From Apostichopus japonicus (taxonomy: Eukaryota; Echinodermata; Holothuroidea; Aspidochirotida; Stichopodidae), in the NCBI RefSeq assembly GCF_037975245.1, contig NC_092575.1, forward strand, positions 11,628,501-11,692,500: 64,000 bases of DNA, written 5' to 3'. Position numbers and translations under genes: made by a program. Positions 13,663 through 25,693 of this stretch are shown here, piece by piece. The notes below the pieces were generated by a model. The model saw only the letters and a program-made list of their open reading frames with translations, was not told the origin of the DNA and ran no database searches. Numbering within the stretch: position 1 is the stretch's first letter; each line of letters starts with the position of its first letter.

Positions 13663-14522
13663 AGGACAAAATCCCCCCGGACAAAATCCCCCCAGACAAT
13701 ATCCCACTGACCCATACAAAGCCTGCCTGCAACAACCAGCGATGGCCCAGGTGTGACAGTCAAGGCATGGGACATTGCACTGGTTAGGGTACCGTTCAGG
13801 GGATTGGTCAGGGTACTAGTGAGGGTACTGGCGAGTGTAACTGTGAGGGCTCCTGTTAGGGTACCTGTGAGGGTACCGGTCAAGGTACTGGTCATGTGAC
13901 TGGTCAGGGTACCGGTCATCATACTGGTCACTCTACCAGTCAGGGTTCCACTCAGTGTACTGGTTAGGGTACTGGTCAGGATACTGGTCAGGGGACTGGT
14001 CCGGAGTTCATTGAGGGTAATTGCAAGGCTACCTGTTAGTGTGGCCATGGGATATATCTCCATGTTGTGACATTTAAGGGACCGGTCAAGGTACTGGTCA
14101 AATTACTGTTTATTGTACCAGTACTAGTAAGGGTACGTGTCAGAGTATGTGTCAGGGTGCCTTTCAGGATACCAGTTGGGATACCGGTCGAGGTTTCGGC
14201 CGGGGTACTGGTCAGGGAGGAGCACCGGTGGGGGTAACTGTCAGGCTCACTATTAAGGTACCGGTCGGGGTATGGTCGGAGTACTGGTCCGGGAACCACT
14301 GAGAGTACCAATGGAAATACCGGTGAGGGTACCGGATGACGGTACTGGATGATGATACCGGGGACCGGGATGACGCATTTTTGTAAAGAATTGATGGGAT
14401 TTTTTATAGCTTGGGGAGATTTTGGCTTGGGTGGATTTTGTCCTAGGGGGATTTTGTCCAGGGGGATTTTGGCTCTGGGGGATTTTGTCCTAGGGGGACT
14501 TTGTCTGGGGGATTTTGTCCTG
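13663..14522. mobile_element. Foldback-like element: inverted GGGGGATTTTGTCC arrays around a minisatellite
   Basis: The left end holds two head-to-tail GGACAAAATCCCCCC units (13664-13693) and a decayed third. The right end (14413-14520) holds about six units of the inverse, GGGGGATTTTGTCC with variations. Between them, 13770-14350 is a degenerate minisatellite of about 12 bp with the consensus GGGTACYGGTCA. Translations of either strand are low-complexity (TGTL or GDFVLGG repeats) and should not be read as proteins. The inverted tandem arrays resemble foldback elements; no transposase is seen. Confidence 0.65.
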
Positions 14523-17500
14523 TCACCCTATTTAGGTATTAGTATTGGACCAAAAACAGTATTAATGTCGGCACAAAACAAACGTTAAAGAAAGCTCAAA
14601 TGTTGTTTGTCCATCTCTAACATCCCTGGTGGAACCATGGAAATATTTGAAAATTGTCAGCACTGTGGCAAGTCCCCAGACATTTTGATATGTTACCATT
14701 ATAGTTAACAAATTGGGTAAGCCTGTTCAGGGAATGATGATAAGCAGCCCCTCCACTTTTATGTTTTTGACAAAATACTATACACTCAAAGCCAGATTTT
14801 TAAAGCAAAAAAATTATGTCTCAGGAACTAATGGTATACTGGCAGTTTTGAACTAAAATCGACAGTGAATATTACATGAATTTCATCAGAACATAATTAA
14901 GTAATGTATAAATGCATGCGCAGTTGCAACTGTTCACTGTATGTTTATTTTTTTCAGTCCTCAGAGGAATACTGCTACAAACAGTCAAACAACAAACAAT
15001 TTTCAATTGATCAGGAATACAACAGAAAGTGTCCCTTTCTGTACACTACTGTACAGTATACTGTGTTGCTGACTCAAAACATAAACAGAGATAGAGGCAG
15101 TGAATGTGATTGCTTAAAATTCATCAAAAATTGTTGACGATTTGCTTTTTTAAACTTCTACCCAGAAATCTGGCTTATTACCAAACACATACAGTAGTGG
15201 AGATTAGCATGATATTAAAAGACGAGACACAATAAAAATTGTACAATCATATTCAAGCAGTTGATTGTAATTTCAATCCCAGTTTATATTTTCCACAAGA
15301 TTTATTTCACATAAACCAGGATACTTGCACTATTACATTACCTCAATTTGCTGACCTCTCTCATACATGAGAAACATTTTGGGAACTAACTTATACCTCA
15401 AGTATTTATCTAGACTTACCAATATAGGCACATGTATCCAATACCGTAACCAATGCAAATTACCACAATATCATGGAGTTTCCATGCTTGGAGGGACAAA
15501 ATTATACACAATACCCCTGGATTGCACAATTTCATACCTATTGTTACAAATGTTGTGGTTTTACAGTATGTTTCATTGGGCTGCACTAGGTTTCCATGAC
15601 ATTGGTGCTAGTTGCATGTGCCTTTGCTGTATTCACTCCCCTCAATTTTGAGGGGAAATAATTTAATTTTGTTTAAAGAATAAACTGGTTCTTGGTGTAA
15701 TAAAAGACCACAAGCTTTCAGTAATTAAGTCAGGCCTAACATTGTAAACTTTCCCATAGCATAAACCCCTGAACCCAACTTGTAGAATTGTGAAACTGTG
15801 GTTCAGGAACAATGCAGCATCCCCCTGGAGATTTTGAGGGATATAAGTTTGAAAGATTTTATAGTAGTAATCTGCTTAACAAATACCCTTAGTCCTGCAC
15901 AAGTATCTGTGTGGTGGTTGTTGAAAATTACTGTACTATGGCTTGCTGATCTTGCTTGGAATACAAAATTAAAACATCTTAAAACATGAGAAATGCATTT
16001 AAGAACAGTTAAAGCAAGGTAAGGCAGCAAAATATCCAGTAACCTCAACACTTAAGCATCAGGACCACTTCAGTTGTATAACAAGTTCCATGTTCTTGAC
16101 AAGCAGCTGCAAATATTCCCTAATACTTACAAAAACATGTACAGTAGTGCCACAATGTCACCAAACTAAAATATTTCAAGAAGTACATTGCAAAAGAATG
16201 AGTCCATTTATACAGTTAAATATGTAGAAGACTTCCCATGAAGACTGGTCTGCATTCTCTTGGTTCTGTCTGCTTGAAGCTTATAATATTAATTTCCTCT
16301 ATCTTTTATATGGTGTAACAGTGTAACAAATCCTGGAACTAGTTAGTTTTCTGTTACTGCTACTACATTACTGTGCCAATCCAACAACTATTCCCAGCAA
16401 CTTCCTAACTCCATTGAAAGATGTGCTGTGTCCCAGAGGATATACATGAGATGTGTGAATCTACTTCGTGATTTACAGGACATACTTTTGCTTTGCTTGG
16501 CATCGGCTTCTATGCAAGCTTTTAATTGATAAGCCCAACAAGGAGCTACTGTATACCACTATGTACAGCATGATGAAAAGCTTGGTTGATGATTGTATTC
16601 ACCCCACTGTAAACTGTGTGATCATCTTGCCTGGCATTTCTAATTAGAGCATATCCTTTGCTGTATTAGCCTGTAGATCTATCCATCTGTTGGTACAAAA
16701 AGAAAAGCTTTCTCTTAAAGATATGCTGATTTGGTCCCAATTATAGCACGCGCAATATAGCTTGGGATGTTTTGCGATTACCGAATAGACCTCACACACT
16801 ACAAATGAAGAAAACAATGAACTGCATTACAAAACTAAATCTCCTGTAATTCAGCCAATATTTTAATCATCTCACAACCTTTCATATATACTATTTTCAC
16901 TGTAAATTTCAATTCGTTTATCCATCCCATTTTGGGCCCATTAATTCTTGATTCATCTTGCCTTGTATACAACATTACACATTTTATTTATGCAGCCATG
17001 AAACAGCTCCCTACCATAGCAAGTGCTTTTAAAAGTTGCAAGTGATTCAAGCTTTACCAATTGTAAAGATTTCAAAATTTAAATATGCATGTACATTTTA
17101 TGTGGACCTAGCCTGACAATTTGGTGTTGTCTTGCATTGACCTTTAAGATTAAAAACCAGTGAGTGGATATAGCTCTAGTGTAGTTAAATACTATGGAGA
17201 TAGAGGAAAAGATACCACCACATTAACCAGATCATACAAAAGTTTTCATCCCCTCTGATTGTTTCTTTCTACATTCCATAACTTTGGAATAAATTACCTC
17301 AGATGTTACTCGTATTTGAGATAATAGAGTCCTATGGTATCAAGTTTATGCGATGTCAAACCTACAGAATATTAACTTACTTTTTAGTTAATTCAGAAAA
17401 TATCTTCCATTTTGCTGTCAATGATGCAGTAGGTCACCACATCAGTCTGTCCCAGACGGCATCTGTGCTCTAGCTATGATTGCTGTCGTTCCAACATTGA

Positions 17501-18311
17501 CTTTTTCACTGCATGGCAGCTACATCGTACAGTGTTATTCCCTTGGATAGTGGGCTGTTGTCATTCATCTTGAGATTGAGAATGTTGATCATCAAATTTG
17601 TCTGAGAAAACATTAACAGTGCCAATCAAATAAATATCAAATGGTCAGAGTGAAGATGTGCATTATTTCAATTTTTATTGCACACTTCTCTCCAATATAT
17701 TTTGGGCCAATACAGAGCTCAGATCTTAAACACTGAATATTGCACATTTAGTCAACTTGGTATTACTTATGGATCTAAATAGACTTAACAAAATGACTTA
17801 CAGTATATGCAAGGGAGGGGATAGAAGGCTTTATCAAATTTTTGTGTTATATAGATTTTTGGAGGATGGTAACTTTTAATTAGGTGCACTCAGCTTTTGT
17901 AATAGTTACATTATGGAAATGTACTGACTCAATAACCTTTTGGATGCATGGCATTGTTATTTTGTACAAATTTTGGCTAGTTATAAATAAGACACTTGAA
18001 ACACAATGCATCACTTGAGAGACTTAGATTAAAGGTATTCTGCATTGGCCCAAATTTGATGCTGGATTTTCTAGTATTATATCCTTTAACTGTTTTTATT
18101 GATACCCTCACTGGGATATTCAGACATCTTACAGTACAGTGGTGTCTAGAATGTCTGAGAATATTTTGGAGAGTAAAGACTTCCAAGAACTTTTTGAAAA
18201 GTTCTAGCAATTATAGCATCTTTTATTCAATACAGGCTACTTGTAAGTTACATTTGCATGGTGACTTCAGTCTATAATAATCTAGGCATAGCTACTGTAC
18301 AGTATAGTAAA
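14523..18311. other. No recognisable gene
   Basis: This is AT-rich sequence with several open frames of 60-94 codons, none with convincing splice boundaries or a recognisable motif. Short TACAGTA-type words recur (for example near 15055, 15193, 16142 and 18131) but do not build a repeat. I see nothing I can annotate. Confidence 0.45.
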
Positions 18312-18894
18312 GGCTTCATAATTGACGCACCCCCGTAATTGACGCACCTTAAATTATTACTAGCAACGATACAGCAGGCCACCTAAACTTTTTTGCAGCC
18401 AAACAGAATTACATATTTAATGAGTTTGAATCCATTTGAGGTATTTGCTGACCAAATTGTGGTATTTTTTAAGCTTTTAACACCCTCCCCCCGGTTTGGC
18501 ACATTTTTTGGCCATTTGGAAATCTTACAACCTTAAAATACCCAACATTACCTCAATATGAGAACACTACTCTCTGGGACATGACCTGTCAGAGCTTAGA
18601 GGCTCAGAGCATAGCAAACAGCATCTAAAGTCAATGGATGTATACCAAGGCCTACACTACAGTTAGCTTATCGACGAATGTGTCAATTTAAGGGTATGAA
18701 AGAACTTGACACGGCAGACATTTTGTGGTCAAATTCTGCTCAATTGTATGGTGCATAAGCACAGAACCTTAAATATTTTGAGATTAGAACATTTCTGAGG
18801 AACTACACATATGAAAAAAAAAAAGTAAAGTAATTTGGATTTTTTCTTGATAGATATCATTGATCAAATCCTTAAGTGCGTCAATTATAAGCCC
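18312..18894. mobile_element. 583-bp MITE with GGCTTMTAATTGACGCAC inverted ends
   Basis: The left end GGCTTCATAATTGACGCACC is immediately followed by a second TAATTGACGCACC. The right end GTGCGTCAATTATAAGCC is its reverse complement. The interior has no open frame of note. A short or TA-type target site is possible but not clear. The doubled left motif may be a subterminal binding site. Confidence 0.7.
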
Positions 18895-19390
18895 ACATAC
18901 TACAGTATCTGGTCATGATTAGGGCAATGTACAGTAACATAATTGTCCAGCAAAATCTAAGGCCATATATGATACATACATGCACAGTAGGCTAAAAATT
19001 TAAGCTGACCTACTTGAAATCTAATTTCTCTGGCAGTTGGTATTAATTTGTAGCTCAAACTACAGACCAGTTTACCCTTGACCCAATGCTAAGGTAGTGT
19101 TAGGACTTGGACTATGGCCCTAGGCTACAGCCGAACGTAGGCTAGGCCTTACAAGTTTTAGGCTAGAAGCTAGTCTAGACTATAGTATTGAAATATGGGT
19201 ATGAACAAATAACGTGAAGCTGTATGCAACAACGTTACAATATCAACGTTATGAATATCACCAAACTTTATTGACTAATCTCATGGACCTTACCTGAAGT
19301 TGTTGGTGAGACGTTTTCGTTTTAACGGTACTTTTTTAAGAAAAAGTCAACAAGGAAAGAACCTGGGCACGAAAACCAAACTACCCGGCG
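18895..19390. other. No recognisable gene
   Basis: Mixed-composition sequence with clustered CpG toward 19300-19400. There is no open frame with support. TAGGCTAGG-like words are repeated locally near 19080-19200. Confidence 0.4.
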
Positions 19391-19470
19391 AACGACTGAC
19401 CCGATCTAAAGCCCAGTCCCCTTGCATCGAGAGGAAACAGATACTACACATCATCTTATATTAGCCGAAA
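19391..19470 (-). repeat. U2 snRNA-like repeat fragment, copy 1
   Basis: On the minus strand 19470-19435 reads TTTCGGCTAATATAAGATGATGTGTAGTATCTGTTT in two adjoining parts: TTTCGGCTAATATAAGATGA and TGTGTAGTATCTGTTT. This matches the 5' part of U2 snRNA (GGCTAAGATCAAGTGTAGTATCTGTTC) with a 3-bp insertion and a few changes. Beyond the U2 part it shares TCAGTCGTT at the same distance as the copy at 47457-47535. It is therefore a repeat family with a U2-like head, not a functional U2 gene: the branch-site region, Sm site and 3' stems are absent. Confidence 0.6.
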
Positions 19471-19857
19471 CTGTTATTGGGTTGCATGCAATGCAGCCGA
19501 CGGGTATGCTTTAGCGTTAGCCCTGGCGTATACAGTGTACACAGTGTAGAGCGTATACACTGAATACAGGCTACTGCCGCTGTCAAGAAAACTACGGATG
19601 CCTGTACGTCAGGTCAACTTATATACCAACTGGGGGATATACTTTGAGAGCAAGACTTAGGTTTACCGTAAGGGTTTGACCAATTGGATTTTTCCTTGCC
19701 AAATGACCCAAAAAGTAGGTAGCAACTTATAACGACTGATATGCAGTCCTAGTACCATAAGGTATACTGATGTAAAATTTCAAGTTGATCCAATCATTTC
19801 ACCTCAGGTAAACCTAAGCACCAACTTGGAGAAGTAAACGTAAATACCAATCCAGTG

Positions 19858-19968
<111 letters not shown>

Positions 19969-19984
19969 CACGCACGCACACACG

Positions 19985-20556
19985 CACATCCGCCTGCAAG
20001 ACTACTAAGGTTAAGTAAAAGGGAAAGTTGACAAAACAACTTTGGGCAAAATTAGAAACATTCACTGTCGATACAGTTTTTCTTTCATACGGAAGATTAA
20101 AAGTACCATCAACATAAGAAAATCTTTGCCCCATAAGTTGACATTTTTCAGTAAATTGTTTAGATAACAAGATAATATCTTATCAAAAAATCGATAAATG
20201 TTGGATTGCTCAGTTGCATCAACTGACCAATTGAACATTTTCTGCAAAATGTTTAATTGACAACTTATCAGAAGTTGAGACAAAGTTTTCTTATTTGATG
20301 GCACTTTTAAGCTTACGTATTTCCAGAATATTAGCATAAACATATGAAACCAGGAAGTGTTAGTCTATTTCCTTCTATAAGAACTTCTATCACAACGATT
20401 CTGCCACATTGGAAGAGAGTTCGGACCAAACTGTCGAGAAGGCTGCCGTCAGATGATACCCTCTGTGTAAGTGTTTCAATGATTGTACTTTATTCATATA
20501 TTTTTGTTAACGTCTCGGGAACGACATGCTGTAAGTTACCGTATACATCTACTATG
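19985..20556 (+). repeat. Dispersed ~560-bp repeat with an exon-like segment, copy 1
   Basis: It starts CACATCCGCCTGCAAGACTA just after the microsatellite and aligns with 49706-50244 almost to the end (ACATCTACTATG). Near its 3' end a frame reads ILPHWKRVRTKLSRRLPSDD then TLC up to a GTAAGT donor at 20467. In the other copy the same frame is broken by a small indel but keeps WKRVREKLS and LPSDDTLC. Retention of sense residues suggests that the repeat carries, or derives from, a coding exon of unknown identity. Confidence 0.6.
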
Positions 20557-22021
20557 ATATGTACTTGCTCTACTTCTATGTATTGAACACGTTTGCTTCA
20601 GGAAGTGAACAACTGAATCATATTTTTAGATTAATTGTACAAGTTACGGTACTAGATTTGGGGTAACAATTAGCATTCAGGTCGGAGTGTATAACATTTT
20701 ATCTGTGGATGGCAATGTTGCATCGAATGACACAGGTCTAGTACAGTTCGCAAATGCGTCATGTTCCCCGACGACTCGGTCGAGTTCGAGACCAGCCACA
20801 GTTACCGTAGTTTCATAACACAATTGTACATTTTTTTAAACACACACACGCGTTATGATAGACCATATATAGTATTTAAGTAAGTAAGTAAGTATAACTT
20901 TATTATATCCCAGATGGAAATTGCATGCTCGCATAATAATACATATTTAAAAGAGTAAGAATACAACATGTAAAAGGATAAATTTACAAGTAGAATAAAG
21001 GAAAGTTCAGAAATAAAAAGTTAACAAGTAAGATATTTAATTGTCAAACATGAATATGCACAGCCCCAAGCCAAAACAGATATATAGAATGTGGAATAAA
21101 AGATGACTTGTGTCTGTATATTGTTACGAAATAGTGATACCATCTCTTTGATGTTACCGAGAAACTCCATCGAGACACCTTACAGGCCTCTTATGTATTT
21201 ATCTAGGTCATGGATTCAGTTTTCCCACGAGAAGTTTTTAACTATCTTATTGAATCTTGGTACAGGGCCTTTTCCCAAAATAGATTCCATTATGTCTGTG
21301 GAACATTCGAGAAGGTTCTCTCACGTGGTATGGAAGTTTCCATAGAAAGGGGATGGACTTCCAAACTCCCAACCAATCAGGGCAGATCAGTGCCAGCACA
21401 ATTATTTTTATATCGTTAAGTTAATACAGGATGGTCAGGTTATTGGCTGCCTACTGATTATGCGCAGAGGGATTTTGTAGAAGTAAGGTTTAAAAGTAAA
21501 AGGAGGCCGAAAGTTTGAGGACTCCGTCAGCAAAGTTTATCACTTGATCAGCAAATTTATCACTCCGCCGAAAGTTCATCACTCCTAATTGTTTAATTGA
21601 CGGAGTCAAGTCAAGTCAAGTCAAGTCAAGTCAAATCATTGTAATTTAGTTTTATTTGTAAAGAGAATCGACAGAGAAGAAATTATACCGAATCATTAAT
21701 CAAATCCTATCTCGTCAAATTGTTTTTTGTGTGAAGTCATTGTTTTCTTCCGTTCGAGACATCTCCTGAAGAAGCGTAAATACGGCATCAAGACATCCCA
21801 GTACCTTTCTATCGCGAGTCCCGATATAGTTTTACTATCGGAGGAGCCGGGCTCGACACAATATTACAATATATATATATATATTAGTGAGAGAGGAAAA
21901 ATGGAAACGTCAAAAATGGAGTTGTCGGTGTAAGGGGTTGGGTGAGGCGCACGCCCCTTCCGAAATCCTCGATCCGTCACTGGCTACCCTGTGCATATTA
22001 TAGGGATCAGCGCTGTAATTA
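20557..22021. other. No gene; retroelement-tail-like microsatellites
   Basis: (AAGT)n at 20879-20894 followed by TATAACTTTATTATATCCCA, and (GTCAA)n at 21606-21635 followed by ATTTAGTTTTATTTGT, both look like reversed 3' tails of non-LTR retrotransposons. A TE end of the type CCAGTGACGGATCGAGGATT lies on the minus strand near 21984-21964. No gene is supported. Confidence 0.4.
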
Positions 22022-22200
22022 TGTCACTGTTCCTCTTTCTCTCCCCGGTGTCTTGGCGTTTTCTACTACTACCTCCTTTTCTCCTTTTTCTCTCTTTCTT
22101 CTTTCTTTTCCATTCCTTCATCTCATTCCTTCTCTTTTTTTCCCTCTATTTTTCCCCTTTTTTCTTCTCTCTTTTTTTCATCTCCTCTTTTTCTTACCCG
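22022..22200. repeat. Polypyrimidine low-complexity tract
   Basis: Nearly pure C/T on the plus strand (TTTCTCTC/CCTTTT words). It is followed by TATAAATATAAA and (TA)n at 22254-22302. Frames of Phe/Leu/Ser across it are compositional. Confidence 0.9.
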
Positions 22201-22239
22201 GGGGCGTGCGCCCCAAACGCCCAACTGAATGCGCGTCTG

Positions 22240-22299
<60 letters not shown>

Positions 22300-22304
<5 letters not shown>

Positions 22305-22400
22305 GAACCCGGGCCTCCCGCTTTATATGCGGACAGCCTAATCACTAGGCTATGGACGCTGATTGTATGTCCATAGGTTCGAAACCGGTAAGGAAGGTCG
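22300..22400 (+). repeat. tRNA-like SINE-head fragment broken by (TA)n
   Basis: A stem AGCCT..AGGCT is followed by a 7-bp stem TATGGAC/GTCCATA and a perfect B-box-like GGTTCGAAACC near 22376. The inverse strand also shows an A-box-like TAGCCTAGTGATTAGG, so orientation is uncertain. The acceptor stem is missing, and the left side is replaced by a (TA)n tract. This is a tRNA-derived repeat rather than a functional tRNA. Confidence 0.4.
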
Positions 22401-22583
22401 TATCTACATATATGGTGGCATACTCCTATTAGAGTCTATATCAATCCGCTCGATTGTTCTCCTTCAGGAAAAGTGCCGAAAAGCAGCGGGAGAACATCTT
22501 TTGTGACCTGTTATCAATCATAATCTAGGTTTTTGTGGCTTGCATGTTGAAGAGCATGAATGGAAGTACATGGCCTCCCGGGA

Positions 22584-23630
22584 CGCGAATTTCTTTTTCC
22601 TGAACCTTTCGGGCAGTGTACGTGGAGTTTAGCTAATCAGAGCGAGGCTGTGTTGATGACGTACTACAGTAAAGATAGCGGCGTGCTTACCAACTGTTGA
22701 AGTGCATGGGGAAATCACATTCGATAAGTCAACATAATTGTTGTACTACAGCAGAAAGTATTGAGTTATATAGGCCTTGCACTAATAACATTATACTGAA
22801 TCATTGTGCACAACTTACGTGACGTTTGCATCGGTTTTTGTTGAAAAACGGCGATGCATGATCGCTGTCTGATGTACAAATTTACAATGTCTTCAGATTG
22901 ACATGACACTGTACTCAGTACTGTAGTACTGGTACAGTAGTATGTTACGTACAGTTTACACACATCTACACAGCAATATTTGTACACAGTGGTACAGTCC
23001 TATAGCACCTCCTTGTGAGAGACGAGGTCCAGTAATTAACGGTTTACTGTGGAAACTGCCAAATGTTTGTTGTAAACGGATGAGCGAATTAGGTAAATAA
23101 GAGTGCAAGTACAGCCCTTGTTTTATTATGCAATAAATCCTCTCTCTTTAATTGTTCCAGAATGAATACCTGTTTCCCTTGTCTTTTATTCTAGCAAGTC
23201 ATGTGCCTTTAAATTAAGATAAACTTTCCTAAAACGGATGTACCACATTTTGGGGCTGAGACCGATTTCCCTCTAATAAGATCTAGAAGGAAAATAAACA
23301 AAAGAAACTATATATATTTTCGCCACACTATCTACGGAGTTTCATATATAAGATGACCATGCACGAAAACCATGACATAACTTATAATATCGATTTTCAA
23401 TTCATGATATAATACTTGGACATAACTACTTGAACATGAGAAAAAGTGGGGGGGGGAAATCCACACGGGGGCTCGAACTCGCGCTCTTTCGTTTTCCACC
23501 TTATGTTATTGAGGGGACGCATTTACCCGACTGACCATCTTTACTGAGTAGTACGTCATCAACACAGCCTCGCTCTGATTGGCTAAACTCCACGTACACT
23601 GCCCGAAAGGTTCAGGAAAAAGAAATTCGC
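22584..23630. mobile_element. Element F, ~92-bp TIRs, nested in E; 8-bp target duplication
   Basis: It begins GCGAATTTCTTTTTCCTGAA and ends with the inverse. The two arms match for about 92 bp, through a motif TGTTGATGACGTACTAC. It is flanked on both sides by TCCCGGGA (22576-22583 and 23631-23638), an 8-bp target-site duplication that is single in the uninterrupted E copy. Eight-base duplications fit hAT-, P- or Merlin-type elements. No transposase frame is recognisable, and a tRNA-like unit abuts the right arm. Confidence 0.78.
23461..23540 (-). repeat. tRNA-like segment inside element F
   Basis: On the minus strand: GATGGTCAGTCGGGTAAATG, then an anticodon-arm-like stretch, then a B-box-like GCGAGTTCGAGCCCC and a CCGTGTGG end. 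Spacing suits a class II (long variable arm) tRNA ancestor. Its D-arm begins directly where the F arm ends. It is probably a SINE head or captured tRNA, not a functional tRNA. Confidence 0.4.
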
Positions 23631-23890
23631 TCCCGGGAGCAGCGTAGGAAATTTGTTTACCACTGAGTGAAGAGGTTTGTTTACAAGTGACGAAAACTTC
23701 CGGCTCGGATAGCAAAAAATCTACATGGTCATGGTACGGAAAATTGATGGTGCCATGAAAGGCCAACTTGTCAGCTATCCGGTGATGGGTAGCGTTTAGC
23801 TAGTGAAAACTTCTATCTAGACTTAGAGACCACATTACTTTCGTGATTTAGTGTGTAAGTCAATGGGGCTTTTAATGGGCGTATGCTACC

Positions 23891-25693
23891 TTAAGCAAAA
23901 ATGCCAAATTTTTCATTTTAAGTGCTAGAAGTCCCAATTTTGGATCAAAGTAGTTGCTATGGTGTGTAAAAATGGTTTCCAAGCAAACGTCAGAAAATTT
24001 CAAGCTTGGGTGATTTTTACGCATAAATTAGTATTACAGCCTTAAAGTACCACAAAGAGCATGTGCGTTTCTATACAGTAGACTAGAACAGCCTTCTGAG
24101 CATTTTTGACCAGTTTTTCCTCCCCAATAAACTATTGGGTCATTAAGCCTTGACCTACCAAAGCTTCCGTAGTATGATTCCTGCCTTGAATCTGCTAAGT
24201 AGGTGCCAAATGCACGAAATTCAAAATCCTTCAGAATCAGACCAAAATGCCTGCAGTGTGTGTGACGTGAACGACTAAGTTCAGTGAAATTTGACATCTG
24301 TGGGCACTTAAAGTACATGGTAATCATATTTTAGGTTATTTTTGCTAAAGTTGGAAGTACTTGGTGTTTAACTAAGGACAAAAACTCAGTTTCAATGCAT
24401 GAAATACCCCTAATGTTGTTAGCTTAGGCCTAGGCCTCAGGTTCATAATGGCGCTACGTTAGTATCCTAGACCAAGTCTACACCAGCTGTAGCACAATGT
24501 TGTATGAGGTCTGTATCCTAAGTGGAGTGGCTGGTGAGTGCTAATACCTTGCACAGAGAATGTTTTGAGTCTTATTTAGCAAATAATCCACAAAGGTATG
24601 CATTTTCTGCCCCCTGCATATGTGCATCAAGGGGTTTTTGAGCCTACTCACTCCTCATTAGTTTTCTGTTGTTTTGTCAATTTTCAGAGAAAGTTGATGT
24701 GCTAAGTCCTCAGCATGCACAGCTATATACTTTGAATGGGTGTGGTATCAATGGACTCAACTGGTTAGATGAGGTAACAACAAATCCCAAACAACTCTGA
24801 CAGCAGAAAGAGATATCCTGATGCTTCCATGGGAGATCTACTGTAGTAACTATAGGAACCAGTGCTTGCCACCAATGGAGAATACGGTAATTTGACGTTG
24901 TTGTTCTTTGCCGAGCAACAAATTTGAATGTTTTATCATGAAATATGCCCCCCTATCCACCTCTCTTCTCTTATAACTGTCTTTAATACATTGTTACAAC
25001 CTATGCATAAACCTTTAAATGGACTGGGTGTGCTATTGAGGTGAACAGTGTATCTAGATAGCATTCCAGTAAGCTTTCCTTTTGACTACTGTAATACTGT
25101 TACAGTGAGGCTGTTGTTTACAAATCCCGATGATCCAGTTTTGGCAAAGAACACCTTCGATTCTCTTCTCTTATTCTTAGTAACTTAACAGTTGCACTGG
25201 AGTGACATGCAATATCAGTTTAACATGTTCCAAACAGTTCAGGAATACATTGGGGTATGTCCTGTGGGTCAGTTTGGGAGGAATCTGCTGAGTAAACAAA
25301 AGTCGTTTTCATCACTTTTCAGAGCCAGAGACGAAAAAGCCCTCCACGCTGACCCTTCTATGGATGATGTTTCTGCAGGTAGGGCAAGCCAGACCAAGTG
25401 GACTGTGATCAGGGATACCAATCAAACCTGCAAGAATCATAGATAGACCCAAATTGGTCAAGCTTATCAAAATTGGTGACTGGAAGTGTTGTTGCAGACA
25501 TAGACCTGGTTACTGCTTACACAGTATTGCTCATATGTGTATTTACACACTGCACCGTGCATACTGAAATCTCTGAAAATACATCTTTATGGACCTAAAA
25601 TGATAATTGCATAGATTTCTGTTGTGGTTTATATGGTGACGACTATGAAAAGTATCATTTTGGTGATAAAAAAAAAATTCATATCTCACTTAA
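23891..25693 (+). other. Segment between two E copies, with exon-like pieces
   Basis: This 1.8-kb segment is bounded on both sides by TTAA next to E ends. Two stretches look like internal exons: 24688-24773 (acceptor after TTGTCAATTTTCAG, frame KVDVLSPQHAQLYTLNGCGI, GAG before GTAACA) and 25323-25378 (acceptor after CATCACTTTTCAG, frame ARDEKALHADPSMDDVSA before GTAGGG). I do not recognise either. They could belong to a host gene or to a transposon's internal gene. Confidence 0.3.

Larger units (their letters stand above)
22414..23890. mobile_element. TIR element E, copy 1 (interrupted by element F)
   Basis: The left end GGTGGCATACTCCTATTAGA and the right end, read inverted, GGTAGCATACGCCCATTAAA form an imperfect terminal inverted repeat. 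The body matches element E copy 2 (25694-26159) on both sides of an inserted ~1-kb element. Relative to copy 2 it lacks about 44 bp just before the insertion. Its left flank is ATAT and its right flank TTAA. It is non-autonomous as seen. Confidence 0.8.

Noticed and set aside
13632-14311. 143- and 91-codon minus-strand frames with TGTLT repeats
   Set aside because: Direct read-through of a 12-bp minisatellite; the period is a multiple of three, so stops are rare by construction.
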